The translations under genes and the position numbers were made by a program. From Lachnospiraceae bacterium (GTDB lineage Bacteria; Bacillota; Clostridia; Lachnospirales; Lachnospiraceae), in contig JAAWAV010000008.1 in assembly GCA_022792335.1 (NCBI GenBank), positions 62,001 through 126,000 of the forward strand: a DNA stretch of 64,000 nucleotides, in the 5' to 3' direction. Under the pieces are notes generated by a model. The model saw nothing but the letters and a program-made list of their open reading frames with translations, did no database searches and was not told the DNA's origin. Shown one piece after another: positions 1 through 6,722 of this stretch. How positions within the stretch are numbered: position 1 is the stretch's first letter; the number at the start of each line of letters is the position of its first letter.

Positions 1-1379
1 ATGCAGTATTCTTCGTTTTGATCAATAACATTTACATAGCGGAAGGAGGCATAACCACGGTTGACATTATAAACGCCAGTCAGAGATTCCTGTTCCGCTA
101 CCCGAAATCGGTCATTGGAATCTGGAAGGATAATCATATCTCCCTGAGAGAAACTTGATGTGGAGACGTAACAAAACTCTGGAACGGGCTCCTGACTCTC
201 CTGCTCTGTTTCATCTATTCCCTCTGCTTTTCGCCTTTCCTTTTCTTCTTTGGCATTATCTGTAATCCTAAGGATATCGGCTTCCACAAATTCTGTGGAA
301 ACGGAACCATCCTCCCCATATACTTCTTTATAAAAACCCTCCGACAGACTGTTTCCGCCTGTAGTCAGGTATTCCATGGGGATTACATAAGCATCCTGAC
401 TGGTCAGTGAGGTTTTGGGAAGCTTTAATCCTCTTGCCTGCGAGGTTTTTAGTTCCACTTCCACAAACCGTTCTCCGGCAAACTGAATCATATACTGATG
501 TAGAGTTAAAAGGCCATAAGAGGCGCCGTCCGCTCCACGGACAATGGAAAAATCCGCGTTCGCTTCCAGATTCTTTTCTGTAAAACGGACAGACAGAGAA
601 GAACGATTGCCGTAAATAGCCAAGTCCTCTTCCGACAAAGGAATTGCCACAGACCAGGTATCTTCTGTGATCAGACGGTAGACAGGGCTTCCGGCACTTA
701 CCAGCATTCCTCCAGTATAAGAGGTTTTTTCGTAGCCGTCCCGGGAAAAGGTATCGGCAGAAAGCTGACTGGGAACCAGTCCCTCCATACCGTCTGAAGA
801 ATAGAATACAATTCCACTGGAATCAGCCGTACATTTCTGGAAAGAAATAGAAACACCGGCCTGCTCTTGCTCGGAAAGTTTTTTCAGGGCATTGACGTTC
901 ATATCCTTCATAAGCGTGGAGGAAAGAGTCGTACCAGCGTCATAGACTTCAAAAAAACGATTATCGGAATAGGAAGTGCTGAAATCGGAAAGCAACGCTT
1001 TCAGTTCCTTTAAATTTTCTTCAGAAAGCCGGCTTTCATTGCCAGAAGAATGATTTAAATATTCTGTCATGGATCCGTTTTCGTCCACGGTGTAAATTAA
1101 GTCTCCCACAGCCGCTTTTTCTCTCTCCCGTAGATAATAGTTGACATAACCGGCAGAATTGGAAGAAACAAGAGTTTCGCTTCGTAAAATGACGCCGGTA
1201 TAATAGGAGGTGCTGGCGATATCCCCTTCCAGGACCTCATACATTTTGATTTTGGGCGTCGTTATGTAACGGATTACCATAATAGTCAGATATAAAAAAA
1301 TGACGGAAAAAATAGCAATCCCAATATTCATGGTTTTTGTTTTTTTATATCGAATGATGTTTGTTCTTTTTTTGGCCAC
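1..1379 (-). CDS. HlyD-like membrane-anchored adaptor protein (3' end beyond window)
   Basis: This gene is absent from the ORF track because its stop codon lies outside the window; I translated it by hand. It starts at GTG 1379, with AGGGAG eight bases upstream, and stays open to base 1 (about 459 codons). The N-terminus is basic (MAKKRTNIIRYKKTK) and is followed by one membrane segment (IGIAIFSVIFLYLTIMVI). The rest is predicted to be extracytoplasmic, with beta-rich stretches such as YVNYYLREREKAAVGDLIYTV that resemble the lipoyl/barrel-sandwich part of HlyD-type adaptors. Related proteins in Lachnospiraceae often sit beside ylmE/sepF-type division genes, but those genes would lie outside this window. 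The HlyD-like assignment is by overall layout; the exact role is unknown. Confidence 0.65.
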   Translation of the reverse strand, partial: MAKKRTNIIRYKKTKTMNIGIAIFSVIFLYLTIMVIRYITTPKIKMYEVLEGDIASTSYYTGVILRSETLVSSNSAGYVNYYLREREKAAVGDLIYTVDENGSMTEYLNHSSGNESRLSEENLKELKALLSDFSTSYSDNRFFEVYDAGTTLSSTLMKDMNVNALKKLSEQEQAGVSISFQKCTADSSGIVFYSSDGMEGLVPSQLSADTFSRDGYEKTSYTGGMLVSAGSPVYRLITEDTWSVAIPLSEEDLAIYGNRSSLSVRFTEKNLEANADFSIVRGADGASYGLLTLHQYMIQFAGERFVEVELKTSQARGLKLPKTSLTSQDAYVIPMEYLTTGGNSLSEGFYKEVYGEDGSVSTEFVEADILRITDNAKEEKERRKAEGIDETEQESQEPVPEFCYVSTSSFSQGDMIILPDSNDRFRVAEQESLTGVYNVNRGYASFRYVNVIDQNEEYC

Positions 1380-1394
1380 GGAACCTGCTCCCTT

Positions 1395-1428
1395 AATCTG
1401 GAAAATCTTTCCATAATAATCTGGAAAA
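1395..1428. repeat. Short direct repeat between divergent genes
   Basis: AATCTGGAAAA occurs at 1395-1405 and again at 1418-1428, with an inverted TTTCC between the copies. It lies in the 87-bp space between the HlyD-like gene and the DUF378 gene. It could be an operator, but no regulator site is recognised. Confidence 0.3.
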
Positions 1429-1466
1429 AGGAGAATACACTAAACATAAGAAGGAGGGAAACAACT

Positions 1467-1679
1467 ATGAATTCAAAACCACTGGATTATACAGCGCTTG
1501 CTCTGGTCATCATCGGTGCAGTCAACTGGGCTCTGATTGGATTTTTCCGGTTTAATCTGGTTACGTTTCTTCTGGGCGATATGACATTGCTTTCCCGCAT
1601 TGTATACGGAGTCGTGGGGATCTGCGGTCTGTATCTTTTAAGCATGTTCGGCCGTGTGGGAAACAGCAGGGAAGGCTAA
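1467..1679 (+). CDS. DUF378 family small membrane protein
   Basis: A 70-residue protein with two predicted membrane helices, roughly residues 9-28 and 40-61. The motif ALVIIGAVNWALIGFF near the N-terminus is typical of the DUF378 family, whose function is unknown. AAGGAGGG lies nine bases before the ATG, so the start is well supported. The gene is one of only three on the plus strand and is divergent from the HlyD-like gene. It converges on the P-loop protein gene across a shared hairpin at 1725-1746. Confidence 0.85.
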   Translation: MNSKPLDYTALALVIIGAVNWALIGFFRFNLVTFLLGDMTLLSRIVYGVVGICGLYLLSMFGRVGNSREG

Positions 1680-1714
1680 TTTGCTTTTGTCGGATTTGCA
1701 AAACAGAATAGACG

Positions 1715-1746
1715 AAAAAAAGTGCGGGACGTGGTTTCACGTCCCG
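1715..1746 (-). terminator. Rho-independent terminator between convergent genes
   Basis: A perfect 9-bp stem, CGGGACGTG / CACGTCCCG (1725-1733 and 1738-1746), has a 4-base loop. On the minus strand it is followed by CAC and then seven Ts, so it should terminate the P-loop gene. On the plus strand the following ATATTTTAT is only moderately U-rich, so it may serve the DUF378 gene less efficiently. Confidence 0.85.
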
Positions 1747-1786
1747 AACCATATTTTATCCATAATTATGTAAATAATATTCATGA

Positions 1787-2206
1787 TTATAAGGAAACAA
1801 TTACCTTAGACTGTGCATGTTCCGGCAAATCCTGTGCATCCAGGGAAATACTCAAAATGAGGGTAACTCCGTACTGCTGACCAAGCTGCTCAAGTTCAAT
1901 CAATTCAGAAGAAATGTCCTTTCCTTCCAGATGTGCCAGCTTCAAAAAGCTGTCTAAAAACAGATATTCCAAATCGTAGTCCTGAGAAATAATCCCACAC
2001 AAAAATCCAATAAACGCATTATAAGAACGAATCGGATAATCACAAACATTGATAAGGCGAACCTGGTTGTCAAGCGCGTGCATATGTTTTGTATTTTTAT
2101 CGAGATATACGATAGATCCTTTACATTCCTTCACTGCCAGATTGGCCTTTTCAAGCAGAAACTTTGTCTTTCCCTTCCCCATCTTTCCTGCTATGATTTG
2201 CACCAT
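1787..2206 (-). CDS. Small P-loop ATP-binding protein, function unknown
   Basis: 139 residues. A Walker A motif (GKMGKGKTKF) lies at residues 7-16, a Walker B-like stretch (LEYLFLDSF) near residue 80, and a third strand (VTLILSISLD) near residue 115. This gives a minimal RecA/KAP-like P-loop core with no extra domain. Similar short proteins in Lachnospiraceae are sometimes labelled PilT-like, but nothing here shows pilus motor features, so I do not assign that role. The gene has its own consensus promoter and AAAGGAGGAG before the ATG. It is monocistronic, between the carboxypeptidase gene and a terminator. Confidence 0.7.
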   Translation of the reverse strand: MVQIIAGKMGKGKTKFLLEKANLAVKECKGSIVYLDKNTKHMHALDNQVRLINVCDYPIRSYNAFIGFLCGIISQDYDLEYLFLDSFLKLAHLEGKDISSELIELEQLGQQYGVTLILSISLDAQDLPEHAQSKVIVSL

Positions 2207-2256
2207 AATGCACTCCTCCTTTAGTCACTGGTTATAGTTTTGTAAGCCGTATTCTA

Positions 2257-2285
2257 ATTATAGTATAAATTACCGGAAAGTACAA
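2257..2285 (-). promoter_or_regulatory. Sigma-A type promoter of the P-loop gene
   Basis: Reading the minus strand, TTGTAC (2285-2280), a 17-base spacer and a perfect TATAAT (2262-2257) precede the ATG at 2206 by about 50 bases. The -35 box abuts the carboxypeptidase stop codon, so some read-through from the upstream operon is also possible. Confidence 0.75.
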
Positions 2286-2288
2286 TCC

Positions 2289-3326
2289 TTATTTCTGAAT
2301 TTTTGAAAGTAAAGCGGTCATATTCCCATAGAGAGCGTCCCTTCCGTCTGCTTTTAAGACAACAGATACATATTGTTCGTCCTGAGAGTCAGAAGAAGCC
2401 AGAGAAAGACAATAACCGGCCTCTGGAGTCGTTCCGGTCTTTCCGCCAATGGGAGTTACACCGGAGGGGGCTTCTGCCTGTCCATTGAAATACCAAATGC
2501 CGCGCACCCAGGTCTTTGTCACTGGAGTTCCCTGGTTTTCATACTGTGCCGTATAGTCCGGAACACCGACGACCTCCAGAAATTTGTCATAGTCCAGAAG
2601 CTCATTATAAACCAGATAGATGTCATAGGCCGTAGTGTAATGGGAGGGATCCGTAAGACCATGGGCATTGGTAAAATGACTCCCTGTGGCGCCGATGGCC
2701 TGCGCTTCTTCATTCATAAGCGCGACAAATGCTTCTTCTCCTCCAGCTACCAGCCAGGCAATAGCATTGGCAGCATCGTTTCCGGATGGAAGCATAAGTC
2801 CGTAAAGAAGCTGTTCCAGACTCAACGTATCCCCAGGCTTTAACCCCGCCACGGAGGACTCCGGATCCAGGTTGGCAAGCATCTCTTCCGTCACCGTAAC
2901 TTTCGCAGACAGATCCCCATGTTTTAAAGCCGTGAGAAAGGTCATACATTTGGTAATACTTGCCGGATATAGCGTCTCATAGGCATTGTGGCTGTATACA
3001 ACCTCACCGGTGGTACGGTTAAATATAATCCCAGCCTTGGCAGTGATTTGCCCATCCGGTTCCGATTCTTCCGCCACACAAAGTCCGTCTCCAAAGAGCG
3101 CAGGGCGTTCTTTTATTGCCTGCTCCTCAAGAGTTTTTAACTGGACCTGGCTTTCATAGGGAGCTGGAACAGGAATCTCGCGGGTGACTTCCTCTTCTCC
3201 AAAGGGATTTGCAAGGAAAAAACACGCGGTTCCCACACCAAGAGCGGCAATTGCAAGGGTTGCCAAAAACGCTCGGAGAAACATTCTCGACCGTTTTACC
3301 TGTTTCGCTGTTTTTTTTCTAGGCAT
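2289..3326 (-). CDS. D-alanyl-D-alanine carboxypeptidase (PBP5/DacF-like, S11)
   Basis: Removes the terminal D-Ala from peptidoglycan stem peptides at the outer face of the membrane. The three active-site motifs are present: SITK (SxxK), SGN (SxN) and KTGTTPEAG (KTG). One N-terminal membrane segment (about residues 14-36) anchors it after a basic MPRKKTAKQVKRS start. I use ATG 3326 rather than the track's upstream TTG, because CAGGAG sits nine bases before that ATG. This gives 345 residues. The C-terminal PBP5-type beta domain is missing or very short. It is the last gene of the mre/min/rodA/mgsA run, which fits a wall-trimming role. Confidence 0.9.
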   Translation of the reverse strand: MPRKKTAKQVKRSRMFLRAFLATLAIAALGVGTACFFLANPFGEEEVTREIPVPAPYESQVQLKTLEEQAIKERPALFGDGLCVAEESEPDGQITAKAGIIFNRTTGEVVYSHNAYETLYPASITKCMTFLTALKHGDLSAKVTVTEEMLANLDPESSVAGLKPGDTLSLEQLLYGLMLPSGNDAANAIAWLVAGGEEAFVALMNEEAQAIGATGSHFTNAHGLTDPSHYTTAYDIYLVYNELLDYDKFLEVVGVPDYTAQYENQGTPVTKTWVRGIWYFNGQAEAPSGVTPIGGKTGTTPEAGYCLSLASSDSQDEQYVSVVLKADGRDALYGNMTALLSKIQK

Positions 3327-3359
3327 GACTTCAAACTCCTGTACTTGTTTCAAACGTTT

Positions 3360-3755
3360 CTATTTGAATGCCTCTCTCCACTCCATATCTCCGCGCTCCA
3401 GAGCTTTCACTAAGAGTTCGGCAGAAGCCAGGTTCGTGGCCAGAGGAATGTTGTGCATATCACAAAGACGGCTGACATTGAATACGTCCGGTTCATGTGA
3501 TTTTGGATGAAGTGGATCGCGCAGGAAAATCATCAGATCAATCTGATTGCTTTCAATCTGTGCAGCGAGCTGTTGTTCTCCGCCCAGATGTCCGGCTAAA
3601 AATTTGTGTACCGTCAGATTCGTGACTTCTTCGATCAGACGTCCCGTGGTTCCTGTCGCATATAACTCATGACGACATAAAATTCCACGGTAGGCGATGG
3701 TAAAATTCTGCATCAACTTTTTCTTTGCATCATGGGCGATAAATCCCACATTCAT
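3360..3755 (-). CDS. mgsA: Methylglyoxal synthase
   Basis: Converts dihydroxyacetone phosphate to methylglyoxal and phosphate, a bypass of lower glycolysis. The 131 residues align along their length with the family: AHD near residue 8, ATGTTG at 33-38, GHLGGEQQ at 55-62, and RDPLHPKSHEPDV. The residue matching the catalytic Asp71 of the E. coli enzyme (GGDQQ) is Glu60 here; the second Asp, in the RDP motif, is kept. GAGGAGGG precedes the ATG. The gene is 2 bases downstream of rodA, an arrangement common in Clostridia that links it to the shape operon by position only. Confidence 0.93.
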   Translation of the reverse strand: MNVGFIAHDAKKKLMQNFTIAYRGILCRHELYATGTTGRLIEEVTNLTVHKFLAGHLGGEQQLAAQIESNQIDLMIFLRDPLHPKSHEPDVFNVSRLCDMHNIPLATNLASAELLVKALERGDMEWREAFK

Positions 3756-3757
3756 AC

Positions 3758-4906
3758 TTAGAACCCTCCTCTGTTATTTTCATAGTTTCGTTGAAGCCCC
3801 ACATTCAATACTAACCCCATTCCAATAAAGATACTGAGAAGCGAACTCAGTCCCGCGCTTATGAAAGGAAGCGGAAGTCCTGTATTGGGCAAAAGTCCGG
3901 TTGCAACGCCAATATTTACAAAAGACTGAAAGGCGATCAGAGCGGCGATGCCGCTGCAGATCAGGCGTCCCGACAAATCTCTGGCCCGTACCGCCATATA
4001 AATACATTCTGCTACCAAAATCAGGAGAAGCGCAATAATAATCACACTTCCGATAAAACCAAGCTCCTCGCCAATGACGGCAAAAATGAAGTCACAGTCC
4101 TCTTCTGAAAGAAAATTTCCGTTTTTCACAGAAGCCAGAGTCGTATTGGCAATTCCCTTCCCATGAAGCTGTCCTGATCCAATCGCCATAATGGAATTCA
4201 TCTGCTGCTGCGTATTGTCTACCGGATATTTGGCAGGATCGATCCAGGACATAATTCGGTTGACCTGATAAGGTTCCAGAAGCTCCTGTCCCTCCTGTTG
4301 AATGGCATAAATAAACCATGCCCCAAAAGGAACCAGAAGGGCCAGGGCGCCTCCAATCCATTTATAGCTGATCTTCGCCACATAGAGCATGACCAGGAAT
4401 ATGACCACCACCACCAGGGTGGTAGATAAATTTGGCTGATCGAAAATCAAATAAGCTGGAATCGCAAAGAGTATCAGAGAACTTACAACAATCCGTATGG
4501 TACTGATGGTTTCCCGGTGCTTATAGAAAAACATGGCAAAGAAGCAGATCAGCATGATCTTGGAAAATTCTGAGGGCTGAATCTGTCCGATAACCGGAAG
4601 GGTCAACCAGCGCTGCGCTCCCACGCCACTGACACTTCCCATAAATTTGGTGGCCAAGAGCATAGCAATGTTGACGGCATAAATCGGCCAGTAAAGCAGC
4701 AGAATCCAGTGATAATCCATGAGGGAAACAAAAAACATACAGAAAAGTCCCACTGCTACGCCGAAGATCTGCTTGTAATAACTGCTGGTACCTGTTCCGA
4801 TGGTGGCACTCTTTACGAACAGAATCCCCACGACGGAGAGAGCCAGGATGAACAGAATCAGTCTGATGTTGTAATACCGGAAATGATACTCTTTGAATTT
4901 GAACAT
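3758..4906 (-). CDS. rodA: Rod-shape SEDS glycosyltransferase RodA
   Basis: 382 residues with about ten membrane helices. The SEDS signature near the C-terminus (NTGLPLPFISAGLSSLL) and GEELGFIGS mark the FtsW/RodA/SpoVE family. RodA polymerises lipid II and partners with class B PBP2, which is encoded a few genes upstream in the same operon. The context (mreC, mreD, PBP2, minCDE) favours RodA over FtsW, and a separate FtsW-like gene lies at 52.9-54.3 kb. The mgsA gene follows after 2 bases. Confidence 0.93.
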   Translation of the reverse strand: MFKFKEYHFRYYNIRLILFILALSVVGILFVKSATIGTGTSSYYKQIFGVAVGLFCMFFVSLMDYHWILLLYWPIYAVNIAMLLATKFMGSVSGVGAQRWLTLPVIGQIQPSEFSKIMLICFFAMFFYKHRETISTIRIVVSSLILFAIPAYLIFDQPNLSTTLVVVVIFLVMLYVAKISYKWIGGALALLVPFGAWFIYAIQQEGQELLEPYQVNRIMSWIDPAKYPVDNTQQQMNSIMAIGSGQLHGKGIANTTLASVKNGNFLSEEDCDFIFAVIGEELGFIGSVIIIALLLILVAECIYMAVRARDLSGRLICSGIAALIAFQSFVNIGVATGLLPNTGLPLPFISAGLSSLLSIFIGMGLVLNVGLQRNYENNRGGF

Positions 4907-4916
4907 AGTCTATCCT

Positions 4917-5198
4917 TTATCTGTTAGGATTCCCATTTTTCATATCTCTAATTGGAATATTTGCAAAAAGTGCAGGAACACAGCCATGTCCCCCCTCCGA
5001 CTGGGTCTGGGTAATCTGAATATCCAGCGCCTCTGTGTCCACGTCCATATATTTGGAAATCACTTTGATAATATCGTTTTTAATTGCTTCCATAATTTCA
5101 GGAGAACAGTTGGCCCGGTCTGAAACCAGAAGAAGCTTTAACCGGTCCTTCGCCACGTTCCCTGACTTGTTCTTAGAAAAAAAGTCAAATAGTCCCAT
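4917..5198 (-). CDS. minE: Cell division topological specificity factor MinE
   Basis: 93 residues. The N-terminal MGLFDFF helix and the following anti-MinCD segment (KDRLKLLLVSDR) are typical. The C-terminal topological domain contains DIIKVISKYMDVD. MinE stimulates the MinD ATPase and drives oscillation of the MinCD inhibitor. GGAGGG precedes the ATG. It directly follows minD in a complete minC-minD-minE set, so this organism has the MinE-type rather than only the DivIVA/MinJ-type system. Confidence 0.95.
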   Translation of the reverse strand: MGLFDFFSKNKSGNVAKDRLKLLLVSDRANCSPEIMEAIKNDIIKVISKYMDVDTEALDIQITQTQSEGGHGCVPALFANIPIRDMKNGNPNR

Positions 5199-5208
5199 GA
5201 CGTCCCTC

Positions 5209-6000
5209 CTATTTCTTTTTCAAAGCCCCGGCCAGTCTGGAAAAAAAGCCGCTTTTCACGTTCAGATCCAGCATGGGCACATCCTCTCCCGTCACCCGCC
5301 TTGCAATATTCATATAAGCCTGTCCGGCCAGACAATCGGAACCGGTCAGAGGTTCCCCCTGATTGCTGGAAATAACGATGTTTTCATCGTCTGGAACTGC
5401 GCCGATTAAACGCACAGCCAGAATATCGATGACATCCTCGATGGACATCATATCTCCGCGTTTTACCATATCCATACGGATCCGATTGACAATCAGATCA
5501 ATACAGCGGATATCGTTGGATTCCAGAAGGCCAATGATCCGATCGGCATCGCGAATGGCAGAAACTTCCGGGGTTGTGACTACAATGGCCCGGTCTGCCC
5601 CTGCAATGGCATTTTTGAATCCCTGTTCAATCCCAGCCGGACAATCCAAGAGTATGTAATCAAAATCCTCCCCAAGGGAACCTATCAGCTTTTTCATCTG
5701 TTCTGGAGAAACGCTGGACTTGTCTCTGGTTTGGGCTGATGGCAGAAGCTGAAGGCTTGGATAACGTTTGTCTTTAATGAGAGCCTGACTCAGGCGGCAG
5801 CTTCCCTCAATGACGTCTACCAGATTGTAGACAATGCGGTTTTCCAACCCCATGACCACATCCAGATTCCGAAGGCCGATGTCCGTATCAATCAATACCA
5901 CCTTTTTGTTTAACATGGCGAGGCCTGTTCCTAAATTAGCGGAAGTAGTCGTTTTTCCGACCCCGCCTTTTCCGGATGTAATGACAATCACTTCACTCAT
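5209..6000 (-). CDS. minD: Septum site-determining ATPase MinD
   Basis: A deviant Walker A motif (GKGGVGKTT) lies near residue 10, DTDIGLRNLD is switch I-like, and LLDCPAGIE is Walker B. The C-terminal FFSRLAGALKKK is an amphipathic membrane-targeting helix. MinD binds the membrane with ATP and recruits MinC and MinE. The track begins at an upstream TTG. I choose ATG 6000 because GGAGG lies just upstream and MSEVIVITSGKGG is the usual family start, giving 263 residues. Confidence 0.96.
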   Translation of the reverse strand: MSEVIVITSGKGGVGKTTTSANLGTGLAMLNKKVVLIDTDIGLRNLDVVMGLENRIVYNLVDVIEGSCRLSQALIKDKRYPSLQLLPSAQTRDKSSVSPEQMKKLIGSLGEDFDYILLDCPAGIEQGFKNAIAGADRAIVVTTPEVSAIRDADRIIGLLESNDIRCIDLIVNRIRMDMVKRGDMMSIEDVIDILAVRLIGAVPDDENIVISSNQGEPLTGSDCLAGQAYMNIARRVTGEDVPMLDLNVKSGFFSRLAGALKKK

Positions 6001-6030
6001 CTTTTCTTCCTCCACATTCAAATTCCGGTT

Positions 6031-6705
6031 TTACGAGAAGCTTACCTCGTCGATGACCCTCTTGCAGAGAGGCTCAATATGGATATTTCCCAGATCCAGA
6101 TACGCAATTTGCGCACCATCGGAGAATTTTTTTCTGCCTCCCAGACGGGTAGTCACTTCTCCGATGCGAATTTGAATGGGTTCCATCTCCAGGGCCACGA
6201 CAATGGCATGCCTTTTTCCGCCCAGTCCGGCAATCGCCGTTCCGCGCAGAGTGCCAAGCACAATGATATTTCCTTTGGCAACAACTCGGGCGCCGGGGTT
6301 CACATCTCCAAGTATGATGATGCTTCCCTCTGCTTCCAGCACCTGTCCGGAACGGAGCGTTCCTCTGTAGAACTGTCCGTTTCCGAAGGGCTGTCCGTTT
6401 GTTTCCTCCCCGGCCTTTTCCTCCAGAATTTTTTTGAAAAAGGCTTCCCGTGCTTTGTCTGTGTCGATGACACAGGAGATTTCAATCTCTGAATTTTCAC
6501 AGATGGTATTTACAATTGCATTGATTTCCTCCGTTGTGAGTATACGTCCTTCAAAGGAAATGGCCATTTTCGCGCCACGAAAAAATCTGGCGGATTCTTG
6601 AAACTTTTCCCGGATCTCCAAAAGCAGTTCCTCCATAGGAAGATTGGGATCCAGAAAAACAGAAAGACCGTAATTGTTTCCTTTGATGATGACTGTCTGC
6701 CGCAT
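6031..6705 (-). CDS. minC: Septum site-determining protein MinC
   Basis: 224 residues. The N-terminal domain (1-100) is the FtsZ-inhibiting part. The C-terminal beta-helix repeats (GQVLEAEGSIIILGDVNPGA, then AKGNIIVLGTLRGTA) are diagnostic of MinC and bind MinD. It blocks Z-ring assembly away from mid-cell. It lies 17 bases downstream of the PBP2 gene and 30 bases upstream of minD. Confidence 0.95.
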   Translation of the reverse strand: MRQTVIIKGNNYGLSVFLDPNLPMEELLLEIREKFQESARFFRGAKMAISFEGRILTTEEINAIVNTICENSEIEISCVIDTDKAREAFFKKILEEKAGEETNGQPFGNGQFYRGTLRSGQVLEAEGSIIILGDVNPGARVVAKGNIIVLGTLRGTAIAGLGGKRHAIVVALEMEPIQIRIGEVTTRLGGRKKFSDGAQIAYLDLGNIHIEPLCKRVIDEVSFS

Positions 6706-6722
6706 GATTTCACCTCACAGGT

